Positions 12,001 to 21,167 of a stretch of 64,000 nucleotides of DNA are shown here, piece by piece. This DNA comes from Paenibacillus elgii NBRC 100335. GTDB taxonomy: Bacteria > Bacillota > Bacilli > Paenibacillales > NBRC-103111. Each line of letters opens with the position of its first letter. Position 1 is the first letter of the stretch. The DNA lies in assembly GCF_004000865.1 (NCBI RefSeq), contig NZ_BIMB01000024.1:34035-98034 (forward strand), given 5' to 3'. The notes beneath the pieces were generated by a model, which worked only from the letters and a program-made list of their open reading frames with translations, did not search any database and was not told where the DNA came from. A program made the position numbers and the translations under genes.

Positions 12001-14796
12001 GGCTACGGCATACTGAAATACTTGTCCGAAGCGTCTGGGGACGCCTGCGATGCGGCAAAGCCGGAAATCAGCTTTAACTATTTGGGGCAGTTCGATCAAG
12101 ATTTAACCCATCATGCGCTGCAAGTATCGCCTTTTGCCTACGGCTCGGAGATCAGCGGGCAAACCGAAAGGTCCCATGCGCTGGATATTAGCGGCAGTAT
12201 CGCAGGCGGAGAACTGACGTTTACCGTCAGCTATAGCGGCAAGCAGTACCGGCGGGAAACGATGGAGCGGCTGGCCGGGCTGCTTCATAGCAGCCTTCGG
12301 GACATCATCACGCACTGCGCGGCGAAAGAACGGCCGGAGCTGACGCCAAGCGATGTCGTTTTCAAAGGCCTCGCCTTAACGGAACGATCGCGGCGGATCG
12401 GCGAGATTGAGAGCGTGTATCCGCTAACGCCTATGCAGCAAGGGATACTGTATCACCGGCTGCTGAACCCGGAATCGGAGGCGTACTTGGGGCAAACGGC
12501 GTTTACGGTGCACGGAAGCCTGGATATCCGAGCGTTCAAGCAAAGCTTGGACGCCGTCGGACAGCGGCATGACGCGCTGCGGACAAACTTCTATAACGGA
12601 TGGAACGGTCAGCCTTTGCAGGCGGTGTTCCGCAGCAAATCGGCCGATTTTGTTTATGAAGACTTGAGGAGACTGGAGGAGAGTAAGCAAGAGGCACATA
12701 TCGAAACGATCACGAAGGCGGACAAGGCCCGCGGCTTCGAGTTAAGCGAAGAAGCGTTACTGCGCGTGTCGATTCTGCGAACCGGCGACGAAACGTATCA
12801 TTTCTTGTGGAGCTTCCACCAGATCGTACTGGACGGCCGGGATATGACGCGGATCATCGAAGAGGTGTTCGCCGCGTACTCTGCCTACCGGAAGCAAGTC
12901 CGGCCGGAGCTTGGTCCGGTCACATCTTACGGGCGGTATTTCGAGTGGCTGGAGGGGCAAGATTTTGCCGCAGCATCCGCCTACTGGAGCCATTATTTAG
13001 CCGGGTACCGCCATCAAGCCGTGCTGCCGCGAGTCCAGGCTCAGGAGAAGCAGGAGGCAGGGGATGCGACCGAGCGGCTGACAAGCAGCTTAGGAAAACG
13101 GCTGACCCGGGAACTGCGCGGTACGGCGAAGCGGTATCGGTTGACGGTGAATACGCTGCTTCAAACGGCATGGGGGCTGCTGCTGCAAGCCTATAACGGC
13201 ACGGACGACGTTGTGTTTGGAACCGTCGTGCCCGTTAGACCGGCGCATGTGCCGGGCATGGAAACGATGATCGGGGTATGCGGCAATACGATCCCGGTCC
13301 GTATCCGCAGCGGGGCCGGGGCGACCGTGGCGGACGTCATGCGAAGCGTTCAGGAGCAGGCAGCCGCATCCGACAAGTACGGTATGTATCCGCTGTATGA
13401 AATCCAAGCGCTTAGCGCTCCAAAACGGGAGCTAATTAACCACATTCTCGTGTTCGAAACCGGTAGCCCGCCTTCGGTCGCGGCCGAAGCGGTGGCAAAG
13501 GCGGCAGGGCTGGAAATGACCGGGTTCCGGACCGAGGGACAGACGAGCTATGATCTGACGGTCATCATGCAAGCGGGCGATGACATGCGTATCCGATTCG
13601 ACTACAATGCCCAGGTATATGAACGTGAAGCGATGGAGCGCCTGCAGGCACACTGGCTGCGGATTGTGAAACAACTCACTGCGAATCCGGACGTGCAGGT
13701 ACAGGATCTTCAACTGCTATCCCCTGCAGAGCAGGAACAAATACCGGCTGGCTTGGTTAGTAGGGCGGCGCAATTGCCGCAAGGAGCGACCGTACATTCG
13801 CTTTCGATGGAAGACGCCGCGAGCCACGTGGCGCCGCGAACACGGGTTGAAGCGAAGCTGGCGGAGCTGTGGCAAGAGGTTCTTGGAGTCCCGCGCATCG
13901 GGGTGAAGGACCATTTCTTCGAGCTAGGCGGCCATTCGATCCAAGCGATGCAGCTCACCGAAAAGGTCAACGCCGCCATGGGGGCAGTGCTGTCTCTGCG
14001 TGCCGTCATTGCCTCGCCGACGATTGAAGAAATGGCGGCGCTGCTCTCTTCCGGACTTGCCCAGGATGACGGCGATGGGCCGATGAAGCTGAACGAGCGG
14101 GGACGAATGAACGTTTTCTGCTTCCCTCCTTCGGCAGGCTACGGGCTCGTGTATGCCGAAATGGCCAGAATGCTGGAAGATCACTATGTCGTCTACGCGT
14201 TCGATTTCATCGAAGGCTGGCGCGATTACGAGGAGATGCTAAACCGGTACGTCGATGCGATTGTAAGCGTTCAGCGCGAAGCGCCTTATGTGCTGTTAGG
14301 CTACTCGCTGGGCGGCAGTTTGGCTCATGAGGTTGCCATGGCGATGGAGCGCAGGGGATATGCGGTATCGGATATTTTGTTGATCGATGCCGACAGACGG
14401 GACAGGACGGCGAAGAAGCTTTCCGACGAAGAGCTGGAACGAGGAGTTGATGACATGCTCCGAATCGTCGCCGAACGGGATGCGTCTTTTTTGGCAAACC
14501 ACGTCGACCGGGAGAAGGCCAGAACTAAAATTTTGGCCTATGCCACCTATAGCGTCCAACTGGTCAATGAAGGAGCGGTGGAGGCTAATCTGCACGCTTT
14601 CGTGGCGGAAATGAAAAACGCCAGAGCGGAGGATTGGAAGGAGGCAACGACCGGGCAGGCCGTGGACTACGAACTGGCTGGCGGTCACCTTGATATTTTT
14701 GAACCGGCCAATATTGAGCATAATGTTCATTTGATCCGCCTCGTCTTGCAGGCCATCGCACGGGGCGAAACTCTCGCAGCGGACTCCGTACGCTAA
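1..14796 (+). CDS. Giant multimodular NRPS, 3' part (5' end outside window)
   Basis: The reading frame is open from base 1, so the gene begins upstream. Domain order with approximate nucleotides: C-terminal half of a C domain 1-690; A-domain remnant 700-1230; T 1273-1480 (LGGDSLK); C 1520-2810 (HHAVADG), A 2850-4400, T 4430-4640; C 4700-5990 (HHLISDG), A 6030-7500, T 7530-7750; C 7800-9110 (HHIVSDG), A 9190-10700, T 10740-10950 (GGDSIKA); E 10990-12330 ([17 protein letters not shown]); C 12410-13720 with HQIVLDG; T 13830-14050; TE 14095-14760 (GYSLGG, GGH). Specificity residues read by eye against GrsA: A at 2.9 kb DLKNLGTDVK (not assigned), A at 6.0 kb DAWTVANICK (close to Phe codes), A at 9.2 kb DVADIGSVDK (close to Orn/Dab codes). 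The E domain after that last module predicts a D-residue. First and last modules lack a working A domain. The product is not identified. Confidence 0.96.
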   Translation, partial: PVLELPTLRRGTSVPTSRGGRHTVMLDSRLAKELKAASIRLGSSLFVTLLSAFQLFLHRLTGLQQITVGIPTAGQAQMEAFSLIGNCVNLLPVASEVKPELTFAEYAQAVKNGMNELEPFQPYSFAALAERGLGQLPAVTAVFNMDRLPRLRFHELDAELLPNSISYSKYELFLNAIEIGSELRLDFDYSADLFLAETIRTWARYYVHLLHTIAQEQSLYISGLSLLDGGEIAQKWAAWAALADAEGSYPCVLDAYHQPVPSGTMGELYIVRPADRSSRNSRDSFLSTGDWVHCAEDGKLTPVGKTSRFVRLRGHQVNLQQLEEHVRRAFGLRACTFTVRSVADKDTAADLIAYIVADPSHPWEESELKQAMSAALPDYTQPRYVVKMASLPLMSSGETDWSQLPEPGEGGGFAAASDVHRGDATEETLVRIWQEVLGAANVGRHDNFFQLGGDSLKATVILARVNKEFHIHIPLGHLFELQTIEELAQYICGGEKSAYAPIEPVEPREAYPVSSSQKRMYVLHQQDDSTTYNISGQLKIEGELDMARLIESLRHVFGRHESLRTYFALEDGEIVQKISPDAVLDVQVTRISEEEADEARARFVRPFELGLAPLFRAELLQFAVDRFTLLVDMHHAVADGFSMAVLLDELLQTYQGRQLAPRNVHYKDFTVWQQNRIDEGAFQQQETYWLSELGGELPVLNMPTDYPRPQLQSFEGDTFSLKLDPELTASLYKLAQESGTTLYMVLLAAYNVLLANYSGQDDIIVGTPVSGRRHADTEAMIGMFVGTLAMRNRPIRELTFGEFLQEVKRQALLAFEQQDYPFDELTEKLGLVRDLSRNPIFDTMFMLQNEAVHTLEAGGLTFESEELNPGVSKFDFSLSVTADKAELSCTWEYATKLFKPETIRRMAEHYVRVLEGVVAGPELRLSDIDMLTEAEKRQLERVSGETALPYPAAGTICERFEQQAARTPERTALVFDGRTISYGELNCQANRLAHRLQALGVGPDTPVGVCLDRSPELVAGLLAVLKAGGAYVPLDPALPPERLGYMTERAGVKALVTKLAWAERLAVRPDLAVVCLDDGTVGLEAEPEHNPDSKAGTGHLMYVIFTSGSTGTPKGASVYRSGFENLLQWYTCEFGMTEEDRVLMISSPSFDLTQKNIFAPLVTGGQLVLLPSGPYDAGEVVSLIERHGITLLNGTPSAFYPLLDITASAGYGTLATLRYVLLGGEPIAADRLTAWTASEACRAEVVNTYGPTECTDVTVYGRLTNMPSLVGKPVPIGRPVAGTRVYILNRELGLQPMGLPGELCIAGVQVGGGYVGDAELTADKFVANPYGDELAPVLYRTGDLARYLPDGTIEYLGRIDHQVKLRGYRIEPGEIEAALRECAGVKDAFVITREDLPGDVRLVAYAVPEEEAREGAASDSELPGLWRSELRRKLPDYMVPTAIVVMAVLPLSPNGKVDRKALPAPEIGPATDVDYVAPRTPVEAKLSELWKEVLGLSAAVGVKDNFFDLGGHSLRATTLGAKIHQSLNVSLSLRQMFQYPTLELMAQTIEQLQPSPYGDIPVAGQQDTYPLSSAQKRLYILSQLEGAATSYNMPGELLMEGELDATRLEAAFRGLLRRHATLRTSFELAADGEPVQRIAETAEFTLERIRVTGEGEAEAAMAGFIRPFNLGKAPLLRAALVEEAPQRHRLLFDMHHLISDGVSMNILLEELAQLYEGQELPALRLQYKDYAVWQQADSDSERMSKQEAYWLEQLDGELPILELPIDYARPPARSFSGGTLSFAIDSRQADGLKRLGSQAGATLFMVLLATYTTLLSKYSGQEDMIVGTPIAGRPHADLQPIIGMFAGTLAMRSYPAGEKTFLEYLQEVKELALRAYENQDYPFETLVEKLNVKRDLSRNPVFDTMFVLQNTETVAPGFTSLRVSPHESEHPIVKFDLTFTAAEEAGGIACSIEYADRLFKRETISRMARHFIQLIEEIIQTPEAKLSSLNILTVHELAQILETFNETALPYPADMTIHGLFERQAALTPDRIAVVFEDRQLTYRELDERANRLACTLLAKGVEAEQLVAIMTERSLDMVTAVLGVMKAGGAYVPIDPEYPEERIRYMLGDSGARLLLTQSHLQDRTAFGSELLLLDDERIYGGDGTSPGVAVGPHQLAYVIYTSGTTGKPKGVMVEHQGVCNNKLFFEQSLHITTKDRIVQFASFSFDASCWEMTMGLLTGAALYVPGASVIADYRLFEQYVRDHGITVATLPPTYAVYLNPEHMPELRTLVTAGSASSGELVQQWKDHVRYFNNYGPTEDSICSTAWSYTDHTPIEKTVPIGRPIPNHQVFILSAHNALAPIGVAGELCVAGIGLARGYLNRPGLTADKFMPVPFALEQRMYRTGDLARWLPDGSIEYLGRIDHQVKIRGYRIELGEIEAQLLKVAAVQEAIVLARTDETGQTYLCAYFTADGQQAAGALRSELARELPGYMVPSFFIQLEEMPLTPNGKIDRQALPAPEGIVPTGAEYAAPRTPVEAKLAELWQEVLGVPSVGIRDNFFELGGHSLRAMRLAAHIQKELQVNVPLQDVFATPTIEQLAAVIEGLRQQTFTAIPVAPVQPHYPVSSAQKRLYILQQFEGGETSYNMPGVMLLEGTLDRERFEEAFRGLIRRHETLRTGFELVNGEPFQRVYPESEVAFVVDNAESSGGETDTLERIRRFVRPFDLRQPPLLRVGLIRLDPDKPGVNQEPERHLLLFDMHHIVSDGVSMGILVNEFGRLYGGETLPPLRIQYKDYATWQQAELTGQRMSSQEAYWLNVFQSELPVLDMPTDYARPAVQRFEGGLVSFALGSQRSDALRQLASATGTTLYMVLLAAYTALLHKYTGQEDIVVGTPVAGRTHADVDGLIGMFVGTLALRSYPVGEKMFLDYLQEVKGMALKAFEHQDYPFEALVEKVGVTRDLSRHALFDTMFDMQHEVAEQRTVLGLELKPYEMESKTAKFDLSFQITEEESGTLTGSIEYASSLYSVDTVRRMAGHFMQLIDGILAAPEAKLSSFEIVTPEEKTLLTGAVADSGVGAAFCDWQEKTIHQLLEEEAERTPDQVAVICEDERLTYRELNEQANRLARTLRAKGVQPDQTVGIMAERSLAMVVGVFGILKAGAAYVPIDPGYPEERIRYMLDDSGAQLLLLTHRRLQERAADAAEKVLFLDDAEAYDADGTNLVSAAQPNHLAYVIYTSGTTGKPKGVMVEHRQVIALSEAWRQEYRLREEPVRLLQWASFSFDVFTADIVRSLLNGGRLIVCPGYARHDPEAIYGLLKQHRVTMFDATPALVVPLMNDVYEHGRDIGFLKTLIVGSDQCPVGDFQQLNDRFGASMRIVNSYGVTEACVDSSYYVQRTGGVGSHPYPYEYRSLPIGKPYPGVRMYILSAAMALQPAGVPGELYIGGRGVARGYLNRPELSAEKFVDDPFEPGGRMYRTGDAARWLPDGNIEYLGRLDDQVKIRGYRIELGEVEAQLLKTESVQEAVVIAREDEAGQKQLCAYVVSDRELAIGELRNALSQTLPEYMIPSYFVQLPQLPLTPNGKVDRKALPAPKESMATGTDYVAPRTVVEQALASVWQAVLGIGKVGVNDRFFALGGDSIKAIQVSAKLHQAGYKVEMRHLFAHPSIAELSAYVKPITRMADQGEVKGWTRLTPIQAWFFGQNDAAPHHYNQAIMLYRERGYDEAALRKTVRKLAEHHDALRTIFRQTEGGYAAWTRAIDEGAPYTLEVMDFRKAGDNVAQAIEARANEIQSSIELSTGPLMKLGLFRCADGDHLLIAIHHLVVDGVSWRILLEDLASGYEQAVSGQAIRLPDKTDAFRIWAEKLAGYANSPAMEAERAYWQQVDQLECKPLPRDFAQVGQEQAYGLMRDSETVTVQWSQEETELLLKRAHRAYNTDINDLLLTALGMAVYRWTGIERVSVGLEGHGRESILPDIDITRTVGWFTSEYPVALEMGAADASDTLAYRIKRVKDSLRQIPNKGIGYGILKYLSEASGDACDAAKPEISFNYLGQFDQDLTHHALQVSPFAYGSEISGQTERSHALDISGSIAGGELTFTVSYSGKQYRRETMERLAGLLHSSLRDIITHCAAKERPELTPSDVVFKGLALTERSRRIGEIESVYPLTPMQQGILYHRLLNPESEAYLGQTAFTVHGSLDIRAFKQSLDAVGQRHDALRTNFYNGWNGQPLQAVFRSKSADFVYEDLRRLEESKQEAHIETITKADKARGFELSEEALLRVSILRTGDETYHFLWSFHQIVLDGRDMTRIIEEVFAAYSAYRKQVRPELGPVTSYGRYFEWLEGQDFAAASAYWSHYLAGYRHQAVLPRVQAQEKQEAGDATERLTSSLGKRLTRELRGTAKRYRLTVNTLLQTAWGLLLQAYNGTDDVVFGTVVPVRPAHVPGMETMIGVCGNTIPVRIRSGAGATVADVMRSVQEQAAASDKYGMYPLYEIQALSAPKRELINHILVFETGSPPSVAAEAVAKAAGLEMTGFRTEGQTSYDLTVIMQAGDDMRIRFDYNAQVYEREAMERLQAHWLRIVKQLTANPDVQVQDLQLLSPAEQEQIPAGLVSRAAQLPQGATVHSLSMEDAASHVAPRTRVEAKLAELWQEVLGVPRIGVKDHFFELGGHSIQAMQLTEKVNAAMGAVLSLRAVIASPTIEEMAALLSSGLAQDDGDGPMKLNERGRMNVFCFPPSAGYGLVYAEMARMLEDHYVVYAFDFIEGWRDYEEMLNRYVDAIVSVQREAPYVLLGYSLGGSLAHEVAMAMERRGYAVSDILLIDADRRDRTAKKLSDEELERGVDDMLRIVAERDASFLANHVDREKARTKILAYATYSVQLVNEGAVEANLHAFVAEMKNARAEDWKEATTGQAVDYELAGGHLDIFEPANIEHNVHLIRLVLQAIARGETLAADSVR

Positions 14797-14802
14797 CGGT
14801 AA

Positions 14803-14848
14803 GCCCTCTTGTTTCAGCCTTTTGGCAAAACAAGAGGGCGATTTTTTT
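14803..14848 (+). terminator. Rho-independent terminator of the giant NRPS
   Basis: A 12-bp perfect stem (GCCCTCTTGTTT at 14803-14814 with AAACAAGAGGGC at 14828-14839) is followed by a seven-T run at 14842-14848. It starts 7 bases after the NRPS stop codon, so it ends the NRPS transcript and separates it from the next gene. Confidence 0.93.
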
Positions 14849-14903
14849 ATGACGCGATTTCTTTTGGTATTGCGCGATAGTTGTCGAATGAAACCGAATC
14901 ATC

Positions 14904-14912
14904 TGGTACAAT
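14904..14912 (+). promoter_or_regulatory. Extended -10 promoter for the GNAT gene
   Basis: TGG followed by TACAAT (14907-14912) matches an extended -10 element about 32 bases upstream of the GNAT start. No good -35 is seen at 17 bp (TTGTCG at 14881 is 20 bp away), which fits an extended -10 promoter. Confidence 0.45.
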
Positions 14913-14943
14913 ATGGGTGAACCTGTGATTAGGAGTGATAGAG

Positions 14944-15474
14944 TTGCCTGACGAAACGAATACCTGTCAAGTACGGATTGAGCCTTGGGCGGAAGCTGAT
15001 CTTGATCTGCTGTATCGCTTGAATACGCCAGAGATGCTGGAGCATCTTGGAGGTCCTGAGACGGAGGAGCAGCTTCTCGCGCGCCACAAGAGGTATGTGG
15101 AGATCGAACGGAAGGGGACTGGCCGCATGTTTGGCATCCTCCTGCTGCCAAGTCTCGAAGCGGTCGGCAATATTGGGTACTGGGAGCGAAGCTGGCAAGG
15201 AGAGACCGTGTACGAGACCGGATGGGGCGTTCTGCCGGCATACCAAGGCAAAGGCATTGCGACCATAGCAGCCGCGGCCGCCATAGCCAGCGCCAGGGCC
15301 GAGCGGAAGCACAGGTACATGCACGCGTTCCCGTCCGTCGATAACCCCGCATCCAACGCGATCTGCCGGAAGCTGGGCTTCCAGTTCGTCGCCGAAAGCA
15401 GCTTCGAATACCCGCCGGGGAGCATCATGCGATGCAACGACTGGCGCTTGGACCTCGACGCGAGCGTAGTATAG
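14944..15474 (+). CDS. GNAT-family N-acetyltransferase
   Basis: A protein of about 176 residues with the layout of RimJ/RimL-type acetyltransferases: an N-terminal beta strand (CQVRIEPW), the central WGVLPAYQGKGIAT stretch that matches the acetyl-CoA pyrophosphate loop (Q/R-x-x-G-x-G/A), and the C-terminal N-x-A-S-N-A-I-C-R-K-LGF signature. Such enzymes move an acetyl group from acetyl-CoA to an amine; the substrate cannot be read from the sequence. The TTG at 14944 is preferred over the GTG at 14935 because AGGAG (14931-14935) would overlap the GTG but lies 8 bases from the TTG. The DinB-like gene follows after 25 bases and may be cotranscribed. Confidence 0.85.
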   Translation: MPDETNTCQVRIEPWAEADLDLLYRLNTPEMLEHLGGPETEEQLLARHKRYVEIERKGTGRMFGILLLPSLEAVGNIGYWERSWQGETVYETGWGVLPAYQGKGIATIAAAAAIASARAERKHRYMHAFPSVDNPASNAICRKLGFQFVAESSFEYPPGSIMRCNDWRLDLDASVV

Positions 15475-15499
15475 TTATGAGATAGGGAGGATTCCAAAA

Positions 15500-15970
15500 G
15501 TGGAAGCGTTGATTGAGGAATACGGCCGCGGATATGAGCTGCTGCGGGAAGCCGTCGAAGGATTGACGGAAGAGGAGCTTCGTTTCAAGCCGGCTCCGGA
15601 CAAATGGAGCATTCATGAAATTCTCATTCATCTTGCAGATTCCGAGCTGGTCTCGACACAGAGGCTGAAAAAAGTGTTGGCAGAGGACGAGCCGCTGCTC
15701 ACGTCGTGGGAACAGGACGTATGGGCGAAAAACCTCGGCTACGAGAAACAGGACCGCGATCAGTATCTGCTCCTGTTTCAAATGCTGCGTGCCCATATGC
15801 AGCCTGTGCTGGCCCATCTGACAGTCGATCAAAGCGAGCGGGTGGGGGTGTATGAAGACGGGGCGAGGTTCACGTTTCGCCAAATGCTGGAATACCGCGT
15901 CAAGCATGTCCGTATCCACCTTGCGCAGATCGAGCGGATGAAAGAGGCTTGCCGGCAGAGCCAAGTATAA
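15500..15970 (+). CDS. DinB/YfiT-like four-helix protein
   Basis: 156 residues with the typical DinB-superfamily pattern: an early KWSIHEILIHLADSE helix whose His residues are candidate metal ligands, and a late VKHVRIHLAQIERM helix supplying further His. Members are metal-binding four-helix bundles, some acting as thiol-dependent transferases; the reaction here is unknown. The start is GTG at 15500, preceded by GGGAGG at 15485-15490. It follows the GNAT gene closely and ends in a shared terminator. Confidence 0.85.
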   Translation: MEALIEEYGRGYELLREAVEGLTEEELRFKPAPDKWSIHEILIHLADSELVSTQRLKKVLAEDEPLLTSWEQDVWAKNLGYEKQDRDQYLLLFQMLRAHMQPVLAHLTVDQSERVGVYEDGARFTFRQMLEYRVKHVRIHLAQIERMKEACRQSQV

Positions 15971-15977
15971 GCTTTTT

Positions 15978-16009
15978 GGAGGCCATCCCAGCGGTTGGGC
16001 ATGGCCTCC
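15978..16009. terminator. Hairpin between convergent genes, probably bidirectional
   Basis: GGAGGCCAT (15978-15986) pairs with ATGGCCTCC (16001-16009), with T-rich sequence just after it and an A/T tract (AAGCTTTTT) just before. It sits between the DinB-like gene on + and the small gene ending at 16029 on -, so it can serve both. Confidence 0.75.
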
Positions 16010-16028
16010 TGCTATTGTTTTCGCCAGA

Positions 16029-16337
16029 TTACCCTTCCAGCACATCCGCGTCCAATTCGCCTGCAATCTCCATCATTTTGGGGATTACCGCTTCGTTGGA
16101 GCCGGATACGTAAATATCCCCCTGATAATGACGGAAGGGGATCTTGCTTTCGCCGAAGGTCCACATGAAAAAATCCCCCTCAATGGACATGGTGGTTGCC
16201 CCTGTCACCGTAAATACCGAGGTATAGGCAAAGTCGGGTTTGGTCGAAAAATACTGTTTGCACTCCTCCAAAGAAATGCCTTGCTCCGAAGCTCCATTTT
16301 CCTTAAATTCTCTTGTAATCCGATAACGTTTGCTCAT
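16029..16337 (-). CDS. Small conserved-looking protein of unknown function
   Basis: 102 residues, acidic toward the C terminus, no signal peptide and no membrane segment. I do not recognise the family. The alternating pattern around FAYTSVFTVTGATTMSIEGDF and FMWTF suggests a compact beta fold. The start ATG (minus strand at 16337) overlaps the stop codon of the upstream kinase-like gene as ATGA, so translation is probably coupled and the two proteins may share a process. AGGAGG precedes the start inside the upstream gene. Confidence 0.75.
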   Translation of the reverse strand: MSKRYRITREFKENGASEQGISLEECKQYFSTKPDFAYTSVFTVTGATTMSIEGDFFMWTFGESKIPFRHYQGDIYVSGSNEAVIPKMMEIAGELDADVLEG

Positions 16338-17194
16338 GGAAATCCTCCTATTTCGTTCTTCAAATATTTATTTCCGATGATGATGTCATTGACTCGCTGG
16401 ATCGTCGTCCCGGTTCTGGGGACATCGGCGGTTCTATGGAGCAGCAGCCACCGGAGACATGCAATCGCTTCAAACCTCCGGATTTCTTCCGTATCGAATT
16501 CACTGCCCGATAAATAGGCATTACGGAATGCAGAGGCCAGCATTTCTCCATTATAGATATGGATTAAGAAGCTCGACCAAGCCAAATCGTACATGGCGTC
16601 CCCTAATTGCGTATTGGTCCAGTCGATGATGGTGTACGTTCCTTCGTTGTCCAGAATGTTGCCCAAGTTAAAGTCGCCGTGAATGAGCTTGTTTTGTTTC
16701 AGCCCGGAGCTTGAAACCAACGGGAGCAGCTCGGCCCGGATGTCTTGATGCTCTTCAATTCCCGGATAGAAATAAGGAATGAAATCGTATGTTTTAAGGA
16801 GCGCAGGGTCCAACTCCTGAACCGATAATCGATGCAGTCCCAGCAGCAAGTCGGCGAAATCTTTTGCGTGTCGGCTCGTGATTGTTGAAGGCGGGCTGCC
16901 GTCGTAGCTCGTTAACAATACTTTATGCCGGGAAGGGGTATATCCCCATCCATAAGACGTTGAGACGGAGATACCTCTGTGCCGAAGTGCGGCCAGCAGC
17001 CCATGTTGAAAATGCACATCCGGATTCGAAGCTTTGTTCCATATTTTAAGCACGGCGCAGTCCGTACGGGAACAAAATTTCAACACGTTGGCTTCCAGTC
17101 CGGCCGGTATGGGAGTAACGGTTAGTTCTTGGCTCAGCAATTCGTCAACGAAGCTCGTTTTCTCGACCCAAATCACCTCGCTCAGGCGCTCCAC
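16334..17194 (-). CDS. APH-family phosphotransferase
   Basis: 286 residues with the aminoglycoside/choline kinase signature: the catalytic loop HGDFNLGNILDN about two-thirds along and the metal-binding IIDWTN that follows. The N-terminal lobe (VLKFCSRTDCAVLKIWN) carries the ATP-binding lysine region. Family members phosphorylate small molecules such as aminoglycosides, choline or homoserine; nothing in the sequence fixes the substrate, so a resistance role should not be assumed. GTG start with AGGAGG just upstream. It is translationally coupled to the small gene downstream and follows the TetR gene by about 20 bases, so the three probably form one operon read leftward. Confidence 0.85.
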   Translation of the reverse strand: MERLSEVIWVEKTSFVDELLSQELTVTPIPAGLEANVLKFCSRTDCAVLKIWNKASNPDVHFQHGLLAALRHRGISVSTSYGWGYTPSRHKVLLTSYDGSPPSTITSRHAKDFADLLLGLHRLSVQELDPALLKTYDFIPYFYPGIEEHQDIRAELLPLVSSSGLKQNKLIHGDFNLGNILDNEGTYTIIDWTNTQLGDAMYDLAWSSFLIHIYNGEMLASAFRNAYLSGSEFDTEEIRRFEAIACLRWLLLHRTADVPRTGTTIQRVNDIIIGNKYLKNEIGGFP

Positions 17195-17214
17195 ATCTGA
17201 CCTCCTTTCTCATC

Positions 17215-17811
17215 CTAAACGCGATTTTCCGGGGATCTGCCGATGAAACCGAAATAAAAAAGCCGATTCAAGTCTTGAAGCATGGATTCACTTGCTTGTT
17301 GCAAAAACCCGGGCCGCGCCAAAGCTTCTTTAAACAGTTGGATATACACCATTGCGGCTTCCATCGAAATACTCGGGTCAATATAGCCTTCCTTTTTTCC
17401 TTGATCAATCAATTTTTCGAAAAAAGGCAAGGTTTTGTTTTGATAAAACTGCTCCAGGTAGTCGCGGATCGCCGGATCGCCGGCCGTTGCTCGAATGAGG
17501 TTCACATTCAATTGGTTGGCAATTTCGCTGCGGTCGCACAAGATCAGATCCATTTTTTGCTGAAACGGGATCTCTGCCCCTAAAATGTCTTCGTACTTTT
17601 CCAGCGTCGTATCCATGTAATGAACAAATGTCATTCGGATAAGCTCATCCCGGCTTCCAAAATAATTATAGATGGTAACCGGGGAGACGTTTGCCTTTCT
17701 GGCGATATCGGCGATACTCAGCTTATCGAGCTCGTAAGTGAAAATTAAATCGAATGTTGTTTTGAGAATGAGTTCTTTCTTCTTTTCCGTACGAAGCCGG
17801 TACCCGTTCAT
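17215..17811 (-). CDS. TetR/AcrR-family transcriptional regulator
   Basis: 198 residues. The N-terminal helix-turn-helix is clear: LILKTTFDLIFTYELDKL, then SIADIARKANVSPVTIYNYF, the standard TetR recognition helix with Y-x-Y-F. The rest is a helical ligand-binding and dimerisation domain. ATG at 17811 is chosen over the upstream TTG at 17826 because GAGG lies 7 bases ahead of it. The gene is divergent from the cytochrome P450, with a TGATT-N7-AATCA palindrome between them. It is therefore a likely local repressor of itself, and possibly of the P450 and the APH-like gene downstream. Confidence 0.9.
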   Translation of the reverse strand: MNGYRLRTEKKKELILKTTFDLIFTYELDKLSIADIARKANVSPVTIYNYFGSRDELIRMTFVHYMDTTLEKYEDILGAEIPFQQKMDLILCDRSEIANQLNVNLIRATAGDPAIRDYLEQFYQNKTLPFFEKLIDQGKKEGYIDPSISMEAAMVYIQLFKEALARPGFLQQASESMLQDLNRLFYFGFIGRSPENRV

Positions 17812-17837
17812 GTGTTCACCTCGCAACTACTATACTA

Positions 17838-17859
17838 AATGATTTGTAGCGAATCAATT
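17838..17859. promoter_or_regulatory. Candidate TetR operator between divergent genes
   Basis: AAATGATT and AATCAATTT flank TGTAGCG as an imperfect inverted repeat with a perfect TGATT/AATCA core (17840-17844 and 17852-17856). It lies just ahead of the TetR start codon in the TetR-P450 divergent region, where autoregulatory operators usually occur. Confidence 0.45.
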
Positions 17860-17959
17860 TGTAAAAGGGAAAAAAAGGTTGAGCCAAAGCATTCTTTTGT
17901 ATATTATGAATAATATGAATTAATTTTATTCAAAATATACAAAAAAGAGGTGCTTAAAG

Positions 17960-19369
17960 ATGAAAGTCGTGAACGGTACCGGACCTGTCGGCTTAAAACC
18001 GCGCATACCGGGCCCGCGGTCGGTATTGGGCTGGAAAATGAACATGCTACGCTTTTTCCGCAGCCCGTTTGCTTACCAACGCTGGTTGTACGATACTTAC
18101 GGCAAGCTGATCGCCTTAAGCCAGGGGGACCATCCTTCCGTCATTTTTGCCTTCGGGCCCGAATATAACCATCAAATCGTTACGAATCCGCATTTCTTCG
18201 AGATTAGCTCCGGACTGGTCAAAATCCCGAAGCACACCGTCTTGGGAAAAATGTTTTATACGAACCTTATCCTCATGTCCGGAGAAAAGCATAAGCAGCA
18301 TCGCCGTCTGATGCAGCCTGCCTTTCATCATGAACGGATCAGGCAGTACGGAACAGATATGATCGGGCTTACCGAACGGTTGACGGACGAATGGCAGGGG
18401 CGTGCCGAGATCGAACTCAATCGAGAAATGAAGAAATTGACGCAGCGGATTGCGGTGAAGACGCTGTTTGGATTGGCTAACGAAGAAGAGCTGGATGAGA
18501 TGGGGACGCTGATTACGCAGATGACCAAGTCGATACTATGGGTGACTCTCGCGCCGGTGAATCTTCCTTATACGCCGTATCGCCGGGCTTTGCGTATTGC
18601 CGAACGGTTGAATGCCCTTATCCGTTCCTTGATCGAGCGGAAAAGATCCGAACCGGAGGCTGCTGATGTTCTTGCCTCTCTGATTCATGCTCACGATGAG
18701 GACGGCGCGAGGCTTACGGATGAAGAGTTGGTCGGGCACGCCTTCACTTTGTTTGTCGCAGGACATGAGACGACGGCCAATGCGCTGACGTGGACGATTT
18801 TTCTGTTGAGCCAGCACCTTGATGTGATGTCCGACCTTCTGGAGGAGTTGAACGGAGCGATGGGGGGGAGCGAACCGAGTCTGGAAAAGCTGAATCAATT
18901 GCCTTTGCTCGAAGGTGTGGTGAAGGAAAGCTTGCGCTTGCTGCCGCCTGCGCCGATTGGAGCCCGGGTGACGACGGCTTCGTGCGAGCTGGGAGGGATG
19001 ACGATACCGCCGAAAACGAATGTTTACTTTAGCCAATTTATCACGCACCGGCTGTCCGAGCTCTATGAAGAGCCGAATCGCTTTATACCCGGGCGCTGGA
19101 ACACGATCAAACGGACTCCTTATGAATTCCTGCCGTTTAGCGCAGGACCGCACATGTGTATCGGCTGGGGCTTCGCTATGCAGGAGATGAAGGTGGTGCT
19201 GGCGATCCTTCTGCGGCGCTACCGGTTTTCCGTTGTGCCCCACGCCAAAATTAGTCCGAATCTGGTCATGCGTCCCGTGAACGGAATGCCGATGCGCATC
19301 GTTCCCCAAGATGGCAAATTCGTGCGGGTACCGGTTCGAGGTACCATTCGGCAGCTCGTCGATTGGTAG
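17960..19369 (+). CDS. Cytochrome P450 monooxygenase
   Basis: 469 residues with all core P450 motifs: the I-helix AGHETT (oxygen activation), the ExxR helix in KESLRLLPP, the PERF-like segment EEPNRFIPGRW, and the haem loop FLPFSAGPHMCIGWGFA with Cys400 as the iron ligand. No N-terminal membrane anchor and no fused reductase are seen, so it needs separate ferredoxin or flavodoxin partners. The full length and the C-terminal region resemble the bacterial CYP102-haem-domain/CYP4-like branch more than short class I P450s. ATG at 17960 has AGAGG 10 bases upstream. Its neighbour is a divergent TetR. A role in tailoring the giant NRPS product 3 kb away is possible but not shown. Confidence 0.93.
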   Translation: MKVVNGTGPVGLKPRIPGPRSVLGWKMNMLRFFRSPFAYQRWLYDTYGKLIALSQGDHPSVIFAFGPEYNHQIVTNPHFFEISSGLVKIPKHTVLGKMFYTNLILMSGEKHKQHRRLMQPAFHHERIRQYGTDMIGLTERLTDEWQGRAEIELNREMKKLTQRIAVKTLFGLANEEELDEMGTLITQMTKSILWVTLAPVNLPYTPYRRALRIAERLNALIRSLIERKRSEPEAADVLASLIHAHDEDGARLTDEELVGHAFTLFVAGHETTANALTWTIFLLSQHLDVMSDLLEELNGAMGGSEPSLEKLNQLPLLEGVVKESLRLLPPAPIGARVTTASCELGGMTIPPKTNVYFSQFITHRLSELYEEPNRFIPGRWNTIKRTPYEFLPFSAGPHMCIGWGFAMQEMKVVLAILLRRYRFSVVPHAKISPNLVMRPVNGMPMRIVPQDGKFVRVPVRGTIRQLVDW

Positions 19370-19373
19370 CCTC

Positions 19374-20078
19374 CTATTGCAGCCCGAGCTCTTGACAAAG
19401 CTCGACCAATTGATGCACGCCATAGAATTGCTGGCGATTGCGCTGATGGATGCTTACCAGCGCATTTTCCGCGACCTTCTTCGCTTGCTCGATGCTGTGA
19501 TGTTCTACGGCTTGAACGATCTCTTTCATATTTTCCAAGAAATAGACGGTCCTGCGCAGTGTGCGAATGAGCAAGATTTGCCGTACATGCATCGGTGTGA
19601 AAATCCGGTAGCCATTCTCGGGATCACGTTCCGGCGAGATGAGTCCTTCCTTTTCCCAATGCCGGATCGCGGAATCCTGCACTCCGGTGAAAGCGGCGAC
19701 TTCGCCAATGCTCATGTGGGTTTTCGGCTTTTTGTTCGCAGCGAGCGGGAGCTCCGGATCTCGCAGCAGCTCCAGCGTCTGGTCGGCAGCGGTCTTTTCG
19801 TGGTGCAGGTTGGCCTGCTCTTTGTTGACGAGCCAGAAGGCGGTGTCCACATCTCCGTTTTGAACGAGACGAAGCACTTGGCAAGTGAGCCCGACGCCAA
19901 AGGCAGGAAACATCGCGCGAAGGCAGCGAAAGTAAGCCAAGTGCACCTTGGTATAAAGGCGGTACCCGTTAGGAGCGCGTTCGGGGGCCGGAACGACGCC
20001 CCAAGACTCGTAATGCCGCAAAGCACTCGTGCTAATGTGCAGTTCCCTGGCAATCTCGATCGGCTTGTAATACCTCAT
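19374..20078 (-). CDS. MerR-family regulator with two DNA-binding domains
   Basis: 234 residues from the ATG at 20078 (AGGAGG 8 bases upstream on the minus strand; the longer frame to 20168 lacks a good site). Two separate MerR-type winged HTH units can be read. The first is at the N terminus (YKPIEIARELHISTSALRHY, then APNGYRLYTKVHLAYF). The second starts near residue 119 (MSIGEVAAFTGVQDSAIRHW, then PENGYRIFTPMHVRQI). A helical stretch follows. Two HTH units in one chain are unusual for MerR proteins, which normally dimerise through a coiled coil after one HTH. The effector is unknown. It converges on the P450 gene with only 4 bases between stop codons. Confidence 0.88.
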   Translation of the reverse strand: MRYYKPIEIARELHISTSALRHYESWGVVPAPERAPNGYRLYTKVHLAYFRCLRAMFPAFGVGLTCQVLRLVQNGDVDTAFWLVNKEQANLHHEKTAADQTLELLRDPELPLAANKKPKTHMSIGEVAAFTGVQDSAIRHWEKEGLISPERDPENGYRIFTPMHVRQILLIRTLRRTVYFLENMKEIVQAVEHHSIEQAKKVAENALVSIHQRNRQQFYGVHQLVELCQELGLQ

Positions 20079-20555
20079 CTCCGGGCCTCCTTCACGAACG
20101 AAGCAAAAGTAGATTTCCACTATACCAAAAGCGTCTCGCTTAAGCAAACCTTGAATTAAAAGATTCAAGCAAATGATAAACTATATGATGAAGGCTAAAA
20201 TACGAGGTTTCTTAAAATCAGTGCTTGGCGAAAACCAATATATCAACGAATGGCTACTTTTTTCACTGTTGCGTATGACATTTTGTTTACGACAAATTAG
20301 GCCACCCCGCCGGGTGAATATTCCACCTTAGTGGGTCAGCAAAAAAAGGTAGTTTGACTGGTCGGCAACCGGAATCCCCAAACATATTACGGATAGATCC
20401 TTCAAAATGGCGTAGCTTTTCTGTTCAACGGGACCGAAAGTTAACCGCGTTGTTGAAATTTGAAAAATCAGGAATGTTCGTTCTATAATTAAGGCGACAA
20501 GCGCAGCAGGCCGTGACAAATCCTGCCAATACAGTATAAAGGAGTCGGGTACCGA
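20079..20555. other. Intergenic region with one promoter and no convincing gene
   Basis: 477 bases, AT-rich, between the MerR gene and the DUF4303-like gene. Short frames on both strands lack ribosome binding sites and family resemblance. The right part holds the promoter listed separately. No RNA gene or repeat was recognised in the left part. Confidence 0.6.
20460..20489 (+). promoter_or_regulatory. Sigma-A-like promoter for the DUF4303-like gene
   Basis: TTGAAA (20460-20465), 18 bp, TATAAT (20484-20489). A ribosome binding site AAAGGAG follows about 50 bases later, ahead of the ATG at 20556. Confidence 0.7.
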
Positions 20556-21137
20556 ATGAACGAACCGGACTGGAAGGAAGTAGAGGAAAGGCTATTCCAG
20601 GAAAGTGTTTCCGCCATAAAGCAGTTTTCCGCTGAGCATGCAAACGAAGAAATCTGTTACTTCGCCTTTGATTCCGAGCCATACTATGGTTACGTGCTCC
20701 TATGCTTTGACACAACAGAGAACTCTGTTTTAGAGGCGAAGCGTTCTGCCGAAAGGGCACTTGACTTTACCGCTCAATCCATCAAGAAGGGCATGAATTG
20801 GCAAATGGCCAATTCGTACATGACCGGCGCCAATTTGCTGCCATTTACCAATAATACCGGCGATTTTAAATACCAGGGCTACACGCAAGTCGACTTTCAG
20901 GGCTGGCAGGAATTTGCAGATAGTGACGCTTATCCGAAGGGGTATTCGGAAGACCAGGATTATTTGGAAGGCAATTTGTCCATTGTTTTCTGGAAAGTGA
21001 TTGACCGGCTGATTCGGGAGAATCATTTTTTCGTTCTGAAAATGGCCTCCCCATTTTTCGCAGGTTATGGGTTTCATGATAAGGATCAGGTTCTGCTTAG
21101 AATTATCAATTGGGGCAATGAAGAGGGCAAGATGTGA
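20556..21137 (+). CDS. DUF4303-like protein
   Basis: 193 residues, soluble, acidic. The N-terminal half has the segment EEICYFAFDSEPYYGYVLLCFDT, which I associate with DUF4303 proteins; these are often found near SMI1/KNR4-type immunity genes, but their role is not known. The WQEFADSDAY and GNLSIVFWKVIDRLIRENHFF segments fit the same fold. It is a single-gene unit: own promoter upstream, strong terminator downstream. No toxin gene lies beside it. The family call is from memory of the pattern and moderately sure. Confidence 0.75.
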   Translation: MNEPDWKEVEERLFQESVSAIKQFSAEHANEEICYFAFDSEPYYGYVLLCFDTTENSVLEAKRSAERALDFTAQSIKKGMNWQMANSYMTGANLLPFTNNTGDFKYQGYTQVDFQGWQEFADSDAYPKGYSEDQDYLEGNLSIVFWKVIDRLIRENHFFVLKMASPFFAGYGFHDKDQVLLRIINWGNEEGKM

Positions 21138-21167
21138 CGGCGGAATCAATATTTTTAATATAACGTC

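Noticed and set aside
16334..17194. APH-like gene as an antibiotic-resistance determinant
   Set aside because: Only family-level kinase motifs can be seen; choline, homoserine or other substrates are equally possible.
20328..20519. 63-codon minus-strand frame in the 20.1-20.5 kb gap
   Set aside because: No start signal and no recognisable protein; it overlaps the promoter of the DUF4303-like gene.
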